In this document: in pieces, positions 45,801-57,955 of the stretch
Layout of the letters: each line of letters starts with the position of its first letter
Numbering within the stretch: the first letter of the stretch is position 1
Assembly: GCA_000733355.1 (NCBI GenBank)
Contig: JNVV01000054.1
Location: 59,433-123,432 of the forward strand
Origin: Falciphora oryzae
Taxonomy: Eukaryota > Ascomycota > Sordariomycetes > Magnaporthales > Magnaporthaceae
Direction: 5' to 3'
DNA length: 64,000 nt
The notes under the pieces: model-generated
What the model was told of the DNA's origin: nothing
What the model saw: only the letters and a program-made list of their open reading frames with translations
Database searches by the model: none
Program-made: the position numbers and the translations under genes

Positions 45801-48800
45801 CTAAAGCCAGCGATACCCTTCGTCAGCTTTCAGCTCCCTACCCTGCATCCTTTCCGCGGTTTTATTCCTTTGTGTTTTGCCCGCACAAACCACCGGGGTC
45901 GCTGTGTTCGTGGGTCTCACATACCTCCTGTGGTAAGAGTCGTCCTCCTCGGCAAAATCCATGCTTAGGTACCCGTCGAAGCAGATGGTCGCATGCTGCC
46001 CTGGCCGCCGCAGCGCTTGAACCCACGACCTCGACAGCGGCCAGGAGCTGTCAAGTTCCACCTCTCCCCAAGCAACACTTTGCGCTTTCCGCTTCAACCT
46101 GACCACCGACATGTAGTCGAAAAGAGCTAGGCCTTCCAAAAGCCGACCGCGATACGGATAAGCCTGCAGCAACGAGACCCTTTGTCCGCCTTCCCCCAGC
46201 AGCACCGTCTCTTCGACTAATTCTTCCAAGCTCTCCCCGACGGCTGCACGCCGTAGGAGGGGCCAGCGTCGTACGATGTGCCAGTAGAGAGTGCACACGT
46301 TCAGAAACGTCCAGGCGCTGCTGCTTGTGAACTCTGTGCTATACCCTTGAAAATGGGCCACCACCTCCACCTGCGATAACGCCCGCTCCGTGAAGATCCT
46401 GTTAGCTACGCGCAGGAGAAACTGGCGCGTTCGGTTCTCTCGGTCACCGCTTTCGGTCGAGCGCGGCCCGCCATTCGCCTGATCCCCCGTCGTCCCGTCC
46501 CCCAGGAGCCGAAACAGTTCTTTGGCTGCTACCACGCGCTTCCACACCGGATCCTCCACTTTGGTGGCATAGTTGGTTATGTAATAAACAAGAGCCAGGC
46601 CCTTGCATTTCGTTACGATGAAGGATATGTCGTGGTTGTGTCGCAACCCTACCGCCATCGCCTTGTTCCAGCGATTCACCAGGCTGTGGCCGCGCCGAAT
46701 CCGCAGCAGCCCGTCCTCCGTAAAGCACGTCTTCTCCACCAGTTGCCAAGGCGCCCCGAACCTGCAAAGATTCTGCCTCTTCTCCTGTCTCCCTATAGCG
46801 TATTTTACGCACGTGGGGCTATGCGTGTGGACTTGGGTGGCGCCGGCGCAGAAGTTCGCTTCCTCCTCGAATGATGCGGCGAACTGGCCCTTGTTGTCCA
46901 GCAAAGACGATATTTCGGCCGTTACCGACCTGCCAGCCCGTACTCCCGCAGATGCCTCTGCGTCGAGGTCCTAATTACTAGACATATTAGTACGTGCTTA
47001 TCAACATTCCCCCCACCCTCATTCTTTCTTTCCCCCCAATTCGTTAGGCAAACCCACCTCCGTAAAAACGCTGTCTATGTATTCGATCACCCGGTCCCGG
47101 TATGCAGCTTGATCCTCCCTCCGAACATCGCTCATAAGGGTGCTTAGGTGCATGTTTCCCTGGAGCCAAAGGAGGCCGTGGAGGTGGAGCGCGCCCCTCT
47201 CGTTTGTTTCCACCACCCCGTAGTACTAGCTAACGCGCCCAAACACCGAGTCCTCCCCGATCCTGACGTAATGTTTGAAAAACATGGAGATCTCCCGGTG
47301 GAAGAAGATGGCAGAACTCAGGGGATCCGATATCGCGAGTCGAAACCTCTTATATACCTAATCAAAACTCCTCAGGAATTCCTCGGCTTCGCCCGATTCG
47401 CGGGTGCGATATGCCGCGAGCTTGAGCTTGATCGGGTTTGTGATGTCGTTGGGGTTGAGCGTGAACCATATTGCCGGGATGCCGTACCGGATTATGAGGG
47501 ACTTGATCTTCCGTCGCATGGTCAATCGGCTCTCCCTTAACATTGGCTGACGGTACCCATACAGGGACAGATTTCTCAACAGCCGATTGACGCCTTGGTC
47601 CGTGGTCTTCCCTAAAGTCTCCAATTCGACTCTCGCATTCTCAAATCTCGCGGCGGTTAACGTTTGGATGGTGCGTTCCACGTCTGGGAAATCGCGCTTC
47701 CGCACACTAGCCATGCTCACGCGCCGGTTCCTCGATCGGACCCCCATATTAAATACGAGAAAAGCAAGCACGGGATGTGCTGCAAAGCGGCCACCGTGAC
47801 GTTGGAGTACCAGCTTCGCCCATGCCTCCAGACTCATGTTCCGCGACGACACCAACTCCTGCGCAGCGACTTCCGCATCGACTCCACGAGACACCTCCCC
47901 TTCCGCACCCACAACGCATTCCTCGGCCTGCCGAGGACCGCCCCTACCAAGCGGAAACAAAGTAGGGAATGTTTTTGCCAAAAACCACGTGTCAAAGGAA
48001 TCCGCAAAGTCCTGGCCCGGGAAAACCACGATATACGGTTCGGCCGCGCGCCCGCGCCGCACTTCGGCCGATCCTCTCCAGGCCGCTCCGCACGTCTCCT
48101 CGCCAGCAACCGTTTCGCCCATAGCATCCACAAGATACCGTAACTTCTCCACGTCCGCAATGTCTGGTCGGCCATCCAGGCCAAACATTCCGGACGATCC
48201 GATCTCGTGCACGCTATCGCGGTTGTTGTCAGGCCCACCGCCAGTTTCTTCCATGGAAGCCGCATCATTCCCGGATGGGTCCCCCAAACTGCTTCGGTCC
48301 TCGGCCAATGACGCCATGATTTCCCGGATATCTACCGAGCCTAGGTCTTCAAACCCACGCTCAGTCGGCGGAACGATATGCGCCGTTTGCGTTTTTTCTT
48401 TTGCCGAAGGCTCGTTCCGTTCCAATCGACCGTAGATCTGGGTCGGCACGCCGTGCGACGGGGTCTCCCAGCGATCCAGTTCCGCAGTGTTAATGTTAAT
48501 GTCAGCATACAAAGGATTATTTCCCTTTAGCCACATCAGCGCATTTTCCACAACACGGCGACGGACCGAAAGCAGCGCGGCCAGATCGCTTGGCTCCGGC
48601 TTCTCCGGCCCCTGCCATAACACATGGATCTCGTCCATAACCTTCAGCAGCGGATGCGGCAGCACTTTCGTCACGAGCTCCTGGACGTTATTGGGGAATA
48701 CGGTAATATGCCCCTTAACGTGCCTCGGATATCTGCCGTTCTGCCGGTGTCCGTCTGCGATGCTGTACTTGGTGATGAAGCCGTAACACGAGTTGAGCGC

Positions 48801-50967
48801 GATAAGTTTCTCCTCCACCGGCGTAAGACACTTCAGCTCGTCGGGAAACATATGCTCGCACCCCAGCCGTGTGTGCACCTGCGCTGCCGGAGATAAGGCT
48901 CCTCGCCTAAGGTGTCTCATGCAGTCCGCACACCCGCTAATCCTCTCCCTAACAGGGAAGCATCGGATGCATTTGTAAGGAGACCCGTCCTGCTTCTCAA
49001 CAGAACTTGCCATCCACCACTCCCACTTAACATCCTCCAACTCGGCCCTGCTGCATTTGCGGTAGCAGAACATACACGTGAGGATCGGCAACGTCCTCGT
49101 GTTATGAAACGCCTTGTAAAAGGCCTCAACCGTCTTCACCTTCCTTTCGTGGGGAACAGGTGCACACCATTCCTTGCCCTCAGATAGTCGCTCCTTCTCG
49201 GCAAACTCCTCGTCAAGGACTCGCAGAACGCTAGCGAGATCCTGCGCCTGTTCTTCTTCGTTCCTCTTTCGTCGGGTTATGGTCCTCGCGCGCTTTGGCG
49301 CCGGCTGGTCAACGTTGCTAAAACCCACTCTTTTTCGTCCCACCTGACGGCGCGGCCCCGCAGAAGCACGGCCCTCCGCCGCATCCTCGGCCTCGCCGGT
49401 GACATGGCCCGACGACTCCACTCTCGGCGTCCGTGTCCGCTGCCGTCGAGGCCTCGCGTTTCGCCTCGCCACTTCGTACTGCCCCCGCGTCCCCTCGAAA
49501 ATGTCGGCCGACGTCCGAATGCCTAGTCCAGCCAACACCGAAATGTCCACCACCCCTCTTCGCGATGCGTCTCTCTCTGCCACCGTCTCTTCGTACTCCC
49601 TCCGCGTCTCCTCGAAAACGTTGGCCGACGTCCGAATGCCTACTTTAGCCAGCACCGAAGTGTCCACCGCGCCTCTTCGCGGTGCCTCTCTCTCTGTCCT
49701 CGTCGCCTCGTTTGTGCCTCGCGCAGCCCCGAAGATTTCTGCCGACGACCGGATCCCCAGTCCTTTAAGCACTGTCGTATTCGGCCGGTCATGCGCCTCG
49801 TGCTGGCCGGCGAAACCCGCTGGAAACCGTGCGGCAGCCCCTCGTGGAGCCAGACCTGCTCTGCCGCTCTGTGCCGTCTGAAGAGCTCCAAACAAGTCTC
49901 CCGGCCTTCTTTGTGGGGTTCCTCCCTGTCCGGCCTGCAATTGCCTTGGCTGCCTCCGGACCCTACCTGCTCCGTGCAGTTTCTGCGCCTCACCGGCGCG
50001 GGACGGAGGCTCCGATGTCGTCCCTGCAGTCCTCCGCCGGGCCTGCCCCTCTGTCCTAGCCGCTTCATGCTGCCTTTGTCCCTCTTCGAAGATGTCAGCG
50101 GACGTCCGGATATTCAATCCAGCGCGCGCCACGTTCTCGCGATTGCGCGCATCGAAGCGATGGAACCGGTTGCGTGGACTCTCCCTCTCCTTTCTCGGCC
50201 CCTGAGGTGGCTGGCTCGATTCAGTCACGTCAACCTCCACAGACACACCACCCTCTAAAACGCTCCCCGATTGCTCTTGTTCCTTTCGCACCACAAGCCC
50301 GAATTTGTCGAACCCGAAACCGGCTGGCAGATCCGCAACGACCAGCTTCCTGAAAGGCAGGGCAAACCCTTCGCGGTCGTTTTTCTTAACGTATAGATCC
50401 TTATGAGACCAGGCCTTTAGATTTACCAGGTCGTCCGGCTCGATAGGGTTGACCGATTCCTTAACCTTGCGTCGTCCAACCTGCTGGGCTCGTCTGTGAA
50501 TTAACCTATTCAACTTCACTGTAGCTTCATCCCAATCGCTCACCACACGAGCTGCTGCGCAGAGTTTGTTGCAGAAACCTATGCCTCTACCCGCCCATTG
50601 GTAATATTGAACCTTATCTCCGCCCCAGATACGGCTCACCGTCTTTAGAGGCGAGAGATTTGTCGGTCCTTCACCCGGGTCGCTCGTCGCCCAACTGTTC
50701 TGGTCCGCAGCCGCCGTATCCCTCAGGGAAGACCCTCCCGGCTTCCGAGTCCGCCGTCGTCGAGACCCCCCCTCTGCCCTTGCCCGTTCGTACTCCCTCT
50801 GGAATGCTTCGAAAACGTCGGCTGATGTGCGGATCCCTAGTCCTGCAAGCGCCGAAACGTCGCAAGCCTCTCCGCTCATCATTACTGTGTGCAACTTCAA
50901 ATACGTCCGCCGATGTCTGGATCCCCAAACCCGCCAATGCCACGTTTTTGCGATTGCGCTCGTCCAA
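45801..50967 (-). pseudogene. Helitron Rep part with repeated N-terminal extension
   Basis: The main frame spans 50900-47358 (1180 codons) and continues past TAG stops at 47360-47358 and 47228-47226 into the HUH motif HLHGLLWL. After an unresolved 100-base stretch (46905-47018, possibly an intron), the same frame resumes at 46904-45801 with CRFGAPWQLVEK, RWNKAMAVGLRHNHD and YITNYATK. A frame break near 50930 separates the first copy of the N-terminal repeat, and another lies near 45800. The central part has the Helitron-like N domain ending IRYGIPAIWFTLNPND. The N-terminal about 450 residues hold six copies of a motif LGIRTSADVFE. HUH Rep nicks and joins the transposon ends. This copy is inactive. 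Confidence 0.8.
49501..50945 (-). repeat. six degenerate copies of an LGIRTSAD[VI]F-coding module
   Basis: Read on the minus strand, copies end near 50908, 50818, 50092, 49738, 49621 and 49502. Spacing is irregular (about 90-730 bp). Each encodes a Leu-Gly-Ile-Arg/Gln-Thr/Ser-Ser-Ala core followed by a charged Glu/Arg helix. Confidence 0.75.
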
Positions 50968-52374
50968 ACGATGGAGAAAATCAGGCAGAACCTGGGAGTT
51001 TCGGCCGGCTCCGTTTATATCGACTTTAATTTATTCTCACTGGGAGTATTTACGTCCATCATTTCGTTCCAAGACGATCTCTGATCCCAAGCCGATGCCA
51101 CTACAGTACTACACCCCCGTTTCGTCCCCCTCCCCCGGGAGTTACTCTTCCGGCCTTCTCCATCTCCTTGCACTCTTTTACCTGCTCCATCCATCCCTCC
51201 ATATGGCATTCCTCCCTCCGTCCATGCCCCTGCTCAACACCGACGTCCCTTCCAACCCAAACGCTCGGAACCCTCTCCTACACGCTCCACGGCCCCGACT
51301 CGAAGTTCAATACACCTACGATCACCCGATCCCAGGTTCCCAAATCCCACGCTCAGCTTTGCACTATCACCCCTAGCCCCTGCCGCATGCCTCCGCACCA
51401 ATCACTTCTCCTAGCACACTGTTGCCAGCTTCGGACCCTAGCAGCCTCACCGTTTTTCACATCACAGACCTTTTGCCGACTTTGCCCACCGAACGGAGCC
51501 ACACGACCAAAATTAAGGCCATATGATCAAGGTATGGAAAGCCATATGATCAAAAGGCCTCAGCTAGCCTCAATTGACCTCAGCTGACCCTAACCCCTGG
51601 CCTACCCCTGGCCTACCCCTAGCTCACCCCTGGCTCGGCCGTGGTGTAAGGCTGGCTTGGGCAGCTCGTGTAGTGTGTTCGGCCGGGTACCGTTACTCCG
51701 TATCGTTATTTCTATGCATCCGGTCCATGGGTGGGCCCTCTATGGTTGGATCCGGATTAGCTACCATGTTTTCTACGCTTGTCGAAAGTGCTTTGGATGC
51801 CAAAAAGGCGTAAAAGGCAGAATTTACCATCTTGTACAACTGAAATGGGGCTTCACACATATTCTGTTCATCGCCGTGAAGCAGGCTGCTGGAAGCCGTG
51901 CCTGCACCCCCGGAACCGTGATCACGGACAGCCTCCCCGTCTGAGGCAGGCTTGCCCAAGCCCCGTGGTTCATGGACGCAGGGTCCAACCGCCGGCCGGC
52001 AGCCAGCCCCTGCCCCGGGGCACCGGTCGCTCCCCGGCTAACTCAGCCACATCGCCTCGCAAGCCAATCGCTTCAGCTTCAAACTTTGAACGTGACCACG
52101 TTCCTCTGTCCATCCGTCCATCACTTCGTCTTAGCACTCGTTAGTTTGTTTCCCCGCCTGTTCGTGTGGTCGGGTCACCCGGGCGGTAGCTAATCTAGTC
52201 GTTTGTGCACTCTACCTGATTTATATAGCTATGCCTAGGTCTTCGTTTATTTACGGGAGCACCCACTCGCTAGATTCGAGGAGAGGATAAATTTAACCTA
52301 CCAGGCACTTCACCCACGCGGTGTGCTTCCCACGAGCGTCACACACGAAACGCCTCCGATCAGCGCCTTCGACA
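50968..52374. other. divergent spacer of the Helitron
   Basis: No supported gene. Short T/C-rich tracts and small direct repeats (CCCCTGGCCTA near 51593-51620) occur. It probably holds both promoters. Confidence 0.35.
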
Positions 52375-53465
52375 ATGTCTAAACAACCAACATTCTCGAG
52401 CGTCATCCACTTGCGTGATTTCGTCGACGCCATTACAAACGATTCGACTCGGGACGCCCCGAATCACGTCGAAATCCGCGCGGATATCAACATCTTCGAC
52501 GAAGACGGCTTCGACAGTCCTGATATCATCACCGAGCCGATTCGCTCCCGTATCCACGCCTATATGACGCGGGACGAACGAGACCTATACCTTCCCAACA
52601 CCTTCTTCTATGCCGACGGCCGCTTCTCGACCGTCCTCTCCGCAAACGGTGATTTGGAAATCAGTATCCAGGCACTGAGCTTGATGAGGCACGTCCATCC
52701 ACCCGCTGCGACCTCGATTCGGCTGACCGACTCAGGCACCCAGGAGATGTAGCCGACTTCGACGAGTACCGCCGCCACTTGCCAGAACAATGGTGCCCCA
52801 TGGTGACCGTCATCGGCTCGGTCTGCACTGGCGACGACAGCTGTCCTGAGCCTTCGGGACCCCGGCACTTCACCGTCGAAACATCCGTCTATGACGCTTC
52901 AAAGGCCGCTCCGGTGCAGTTCTCTGTAGTTTGCTTCTTGGAAAACACCAGACGCTGGCAGAAGGTCAAAACGCCGCCGTCGGGCGCCTTCCTCACCGTC
53001 ACCGCGAAGATCGCTGGCCGCACTGCTCACACGAATCGTCTGGCCCTTCGCGTCCTCGATCTGACGTACCTGCCAAGACCTCCCTCGGCCGCGGCCGCAT
53101 CGACTCCGACTCCAACTCCACCGTCCAAGCGATTGAGTCGCTGGGAGGGCCGAGCGGGCCCGTCTACTCCCTCCAAAAAGCCGCGCATTTCGGACCCTGC
53201 CAACGAACCAGCGAATCCATCCGACAGTGATACGACCCCCCCAGAATTAGCCCAGACAGGATACGGCCTCCCTCACACAGAGAATTCCCCAGACTCCGCT
53301 TCCGTCCCAGCTCCTCCACCGACCGCCACTCGTCCTGGCGATTCCCCTCTCAGCTCAGCCCGGCCCCTGACGTCGGAGAGTGGGCCTCGACCGCATCGCA
53401 GCCGCCATCTTCCGAAGAAGTACGCAGATTTGGAGCAGACAGCGGTGAACCGAACGGAACCCTAG
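52375..53465 (+). CDS. Helitron-associated conserved fungal protein, possible OB-fold/ssDNA binder (347 aa)
   Basis: I model two exons, 52375-52688 and 52736-53465, around a 47-nt GC-AG intron: AG/GCACGT donor, CTGAC branch, CTCAG acceptor. This joins ...SLMR to HPGDVADFDEYRRHLPEQW in frame and gives 347 residues. The middle (PVQFSVVCFLENTRRWQKVKTP, then FLTVTAKIAGRT) has the beta-rich look of an OB-fold, as in RPA-like proteins. The C-terminal about 120 residues are Pro/Ser-rich with basic KR clusters and a final basic HLPKKYADLE motif. I recall this type as a repeated neighbour of fungal Helitrons. A single-strand DNA-binding role is inference. Unlike the Rep-helicase it has no internal stop. 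Confidence 0.55.
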
Positions 53466-54145
53466 GATATGTAGATATCAAATTTAGCCCTTTTCCACAC
53501 GAGACCGCGAGAAATTCGTGGATGTACTTTAGCTCCTCCTTTCCACAATAGAATGCGAAGCGAATTGTGACAAGCTGTAACAAGCTGCCCATGATTTAAA
53601 AAAAAAAAAATAATGTTTTCAAATTGAACATGAAAATCAGAGGGGAGCTACGCAAAATTTTGATCCAGATGCTGACCATGCGACATCCCTGGTTGTTTTT
53701 CCATCCGTTTTTGCGTCACATTTCATTACGTTTCAGCATACCCAGGTGACCAGTGCACCCTGTTCAGAACAGACGCTAGATTAAGCCACCAAAGTGCGCC
53801 ATCCCGACCTTGGTACGGTAACATCCGAACGCGTGCAAACGCAGCAAAACTTAGATTTTTGGCATCTAATTCCAGCACTTCCAAATTGCCAGGTCCAAGT
53901 TTCGTTCCTCAAGGCTCCTTTGGGCGAACCGCTTGCGGTTTGCGTCTCCTGTTAATGCATGGAGAAGGAATTTAGTTACAGGAAGGGGATCGCAAGATCC
54001 CCTTTTGTAGGCTCGTGGGAGCACACGGCCCCTAGGCCTGCTGCTCCATGAGGCGTGGGCCCTTCCTGAATGCACGCGCTAGATCACGTGGATCAACACC
54101 TGTTATCATTCTTTTTTTAATTTTGCTCCGGAGACGCCGCTCGGT
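53466..54145. other. AT-rich spacer
   Basis: It contains an A-run at about 53599-53610 and no supported gene. It may hold the right end of the Helitron. Confidence 0.35.
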
Positions 54146-54600
54146 TGTTACGATCCTGGTCGCAACGTGACCAGGAGGGGCGCGACGCGGACAAGTCAGA
54201 GGGCACGGGAGGAGATCGCGGCCTGAGGCGTGAGCGATTGCGTGACCCAGAATGCCTAGTAGCTACGGTCGCCCAGCTACTCGAGCGATCGCCACAGTAG
54301 TCAGGCTACTCAGGCGACCGTCTGGAGAGGAGGCCCCAAAAGGTCTATATAACAGATGGGTCCCTCTTTGTAGATAGCTAACTTATCAAAGCGTGCAAGG
54401 GCTGGATAATCGGTGGCAGAAGTAGGATGATTCTATCAGGAAAGGTGGCCCTACAAGGGCCGGTGCGCGTCAGGATCTGATATCCTGCGCGGCCGGCCTG
54501 AGCGGGGCTTGCCCTTATCTGGCCGATAAGGGCTACGGGTTTGCAGGGGTCTGCGGGCCCGCGCCTCTGCTATCTACTGGAGGCCCTAGTGGCCGTGACA
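54146..54600 (-). mobile_element. LTR family B, solo LTR-like copy
   Basis: Ends are TGTTACGATC and GGCCGTGACA, i.e. TG...CA. Reading on the minus strand it begins TGTCACGGCC like the fragments at 24576 and 27225. GTCTATATAAC near 54344-54354 resembles a TATA box, and CCCTTATCTGG/CCGATAAGGG form a dyad near 54513-54532. The flanking 5 bases (TCGGT and TACCT) do not match, so no target duplication is seen. Confidence 0.55.
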
Positions 54601-54890
54601 TACCTTAACAGATGCTCGGCATCAGTCAACCTACAACCTAAAAGTTCGGCAGCAATTAGAAAACTGCAGACTCCAGACCAGACCCGCGTTACGCTACTGT
54701 TCGTTGTCCTCCCTTCTAGCGCCCTACCCTAGGAGCAGACCCCCTGATTGTAACATCGGCGCTCTCTCTTTTGACCATCTTCACCACCTTGTACACCTCG
54801 CTCGCCGGATCACCTTGCTTGATCCAAACTCCTTAGCATCCCCTTAACAACTCTCTCGAGTCAATCTCCGGATACTTCACAGCTGCAGCA

Positions 54891-57800
54891 ATGGCCCCCC
54901 AGCATACCGTTGAGATGGAGCCATTCAATATCGAAGCGGAGATGGCCTCTTCCCTCGATGACATGAGCGAAGATGACCTTCGTTCGTTCGCGGGGCTGCA
55001 CGAAGATCCCGCAAACGATCTCCAAATCGAACTTTATATTTACGCCTGTTTCGTCGTCTTCACGAGAACACGCTCAACAGAACACCTTGAACAAGCTATT
55101 CAAAGGACGGAGGGATGGATCGCAATTACGGCTGCGGACCACCCAGATCGTGCTCGGCGATTTCGTATTCTCGACATGATGTCGGCTCGGATGAGCCAGC
55201 ACAGGCTCGTTTTTGAAGACTTTATATCCATGCTTTCGGGGATCAGGTGAGCTGCATTATTCTACAAACCCTTGTGAAATTGGCGTGATACTTCCGGCCC
55301 GGCTGCTAATGAGCTAATATCTTTAATCAAAGGGTTAGTCAAAAGTCAACCCATGACGAGGCCAGCGCCCAAATAAGTCTTCTAAGCGATCAAGCGGCAA
55401 GACTAGCAGAGAAATATCAGCACACTGGCAGCGTGAGAGACCTAAATGAGGCTATTCGGATTATGGAACAAGCAATCGATATGGCAGGACGATACATCTC
55501 ACCTGCCATATTAAACAACCTAGGGGTGATGCTCTGCATGCGATTTGAGCGCACCAGTTCGATAGACGATCTCGACCGTGCCGTCGACGTTGCGACCAAG
55601 GCAGTGGACGCCACGCCTCAAAACCACCCCGATCGCGCTACCAGGTTAAGCAACCTTGGAAGCTGTCTCGGCAGGCGATTTGAGCGCACCAATTCGATGG
55701 ACGATTTCGACCGTGCCGTCGATGTTGCGACCAAAGCAGTGGACGCCACACCTCAAAACCACCCCGATCGCGCTGGCATGTTGAGCAACCTTGGGAGCTG
55801 GCTCGGCACGCGATCTGAGCGCACCGGTTCGATGGACGATCTCGACCGTGCCGTCGACGTTACAATTAAGGCAATGGACGCCACACCTCAAAACCACACC
55901 GATCGCGTTAGCAGGTTAAACAACCTTGGAAACAGGCTCGGCAGACGATTTGAACGCACCGGTTCGATGGACGATCTCGATCGTGCCGTCGACGTTACGA
56001 CCAAAGCGGTGGACGCCACACCTTAAAACCACCCCGATCGCGCTACCGTATTAAACAACCTTGGAAATTGGCTCGGCAGGAGATTTGAGCGCACCGGTTC
56101 GATGGGCGATCTCGATCGTGCCGTCGACGTTGCGACCAAAGCAATAGACGCCACACCTCAAAACCACCCCGATCGCGCTGCCAGGTTAACCAACCTTGGA
56201 AATTGGCTCGGCACGCGATTTGAGCGCACCGGTGCAATGGACGATCTCGACCGTCAGATTTCCTTTTATAAGGAGGGTTGGAGTTGCCATACCGCTCCCC
56301 CGTCCACTCGCATTCGTTTGGCTCGGCAAGCCGGTACCCTTCTCGCCTCGCAATTAAATTGGGAAGAATCAAATTTGCTACTGCAAGGAGCTATAAACCT
56401 CCTCCCCACTGTAAGCCCACGATCATTAAAACATACCGACAAGCAGCACATGCTCGCAAACTTCGCCGGCTTGGCTTCTATAGCAGCGGCCACGTCTCTA
56501 AACGCGGGAAAGGAAGCAGATCATGCCCTGCGGCTCCTCGAACTCGGTCGCGGCATCATTGCTGGTCTGCTAATGGATATGCGTGGAAACATTTCGGATC
56601 TCAAACGGGAGCACCCTATTTTGGCAAACGAATTTGTTTCCCTTCGAAACGAACTGGACTCGCCAGCGGACAGTCCAACTGTTTTAAGTTCTGGCGATAA
56701 CACATCTTCCTGGGAATCGCAGGCGAAACGGCGTCGTAAAGCGGACCAGAAGTTCACGGAGCTTATTACGAGGATTCGTACTAAGCCAGGGTTCTGCAAC
56801 TTTCTTCTTCCGCCGACTGCAGATAAGTTAAAGGCCGCGGCGGATCCGAACCCTATTGTTGTCGTCAATCTGAGCTCTTACCGCTGTGATGCATTCCTCA
56901 TCGAGCGCGATCAGATTAGGGTGTTAGAACTACCTCGTTTAAAACCGACGGAAGTCGAACAATGGGCCTGGAATCTGCGATCATCTCGTCAAACAGCCTC
57001 TTCCGATTTAGCACCACTGCTGGAGTGGCTCTGGGATGTTCTCGGTTGTCCAATTCTAAAGGCTTTAGGATTCGAAAACGCCATCTCCGATAATAATTGG
57101 CCTCGGGTATGGTGGATTCCAACCGGAGCACTCAGCCAGCTACCACTCCATGCAGCGGGATACCATACGCCGGGGTCCTCTAAAACAGCTCTCGACAGGG
57201 TCATATCGTCGTACACCTCGTCGGTTAAAGCATTGCTATTTGGGCGTCGTCATCATGTTCGCGAACCGGCAGGACCTCGGTCTGACCAAGCTCTCCTCGT
57301 TGCCATGCGCGAAACGCCAGGCTCCATCACCCTTCCATCTGCAGTTAAAGAAGTGGACATGTTGGACGACCTTTGCCCGTCGCTCCAATTGACGCCGATT
57401 AGACCGATACCGCAAAAGGACGACGTCCTTAACAACTTGCAAGCGTCTAAGATATTCCACTTCGCAGGCCACGGGCAATCGGATCCAATGGAGCCTTCGC
57501 AAAGTTGCTTGCTCCTCGAGGACTAGGAAACCAACCCGCTAACCGTAGGAGATCTCCGTAACCACAGGCTCCAAAAAAACCCGCCGTTTCTTGGTTATCT
57601 TTCTGCTTGCTCGACTGGGGCCAACAAGGTGGATAGACTCGCAGACGAGGGAATCCATCTCATCAGCGCCATCCAACTTGCAAGTTTCCGGCACGTTGTT
57701 GGAACGCTCTGGGAAGTATCGGATAAGCACTGCGTCGATGTCGCGAAAGTGTTTTACGAAACGCTACGTAACGAAAGGATAACGGACGTGGCGGTCTGCC

Positions 57801-57955
57801 GAGGAGTTCATCGAGCTGTTCGAGCGCTACGTGACGGCGGGGTTGAGAAGAGCCAGGAGGCGAGGAAAGGCTTCTGTGCTGAATCGGAGAGTCGGGAAAC
57901 GGGAAATTGCCTGACGAACATCTACTGGATTCCCTACGTTCATTTTGGTGTTTAG
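54891..57955 (+). pseudogene. TPR-CHAT (caspase-like) protein, pseudogene by two stops
   Basis: Exon 1 (54891-55246) and exon 2 (from 55333) flank an 86-nt intron (GTGAGC donor, CAAAG acceptor). The frame then runs to 57955, broken only by TAA at 56024-56026 and TAG at 57524-57526. Six near-identical 45-residue TPR units cover about 55495-56265 (core FERTGSMDDLDRAVDVATKAVDATPQNH). A helical middle leads to a C-terminal CHAT domain with FHFAGHGQ (catalytic His) and YLSACSTG (catalytic Cys). CHAT enzymes are caspase/separase-fold proteases; TPR-CHAT proteins are common in fungi and are suspected death effectors. The TAA fits a Gln codon and the TAG a Trp codon hit by C to T on one or other strand. 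The second stop removes the catalytic Cys. Confidence 0.85.
55495..56265 (+). repeat. 135-bp tandem repeat encoding TPR units
   Basis: Six units of 135 bp (45 codons) run head to tail with very high identity, for example CAAAACCACCCCGATCGCGC recurs at each junction. Differences cluster at a few codons (Asn/Gly, Asp/Gly, Lys/Ile, Cys/Trp/Arg positions). Confidence 0.85.

Larger units (their letters stand above)
43382..53465 (-). mobile_element. decayed autonomous Helitron (Rep-helicase) with companion gene; ends not fixed
   Basis: The minus strand from about 50967 to 43382 encodes the parts of a fungal Helitron protein in order: a long N-terminal extension, a zinc-finger-like Cys region, the Helitron-like N domain, an HUH Rep motif (HLHGLLWL) and a Pif1-type helicase. 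A divergent intact gene at 52375-53465 probably belongs to the same element. Helitrons transpose by rolling-circle replication and insert at AT without target duplication. I did not find a certain 5' TC or 3' CTRR hairpin end, so the span covers only coding parts. Confidence 0.7.

Noticed and set aside
52689..52735. Frameshift in the Helitron companion gene
   Set aside because: A 47-nt GC-AG intron with branch point and acceptor restores the frame exactly, so splicing explains it better than mutation.
43024..53917. 16-bp inverted match (GCCTTGAGGAACGAAA) at 43024 and 53902 as possible Helitron or TIR ends
   Set aside because: A 16-bp match is expected about once or twice by chance in 64 kb on both strands, and Helitrons do not have such terminal inverted repeats.
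54141..54605. 5-bp target duplication around LTR family B
   Set aside because: Flanks TCGGT and TACCT do not match; no duplication can be claimed.
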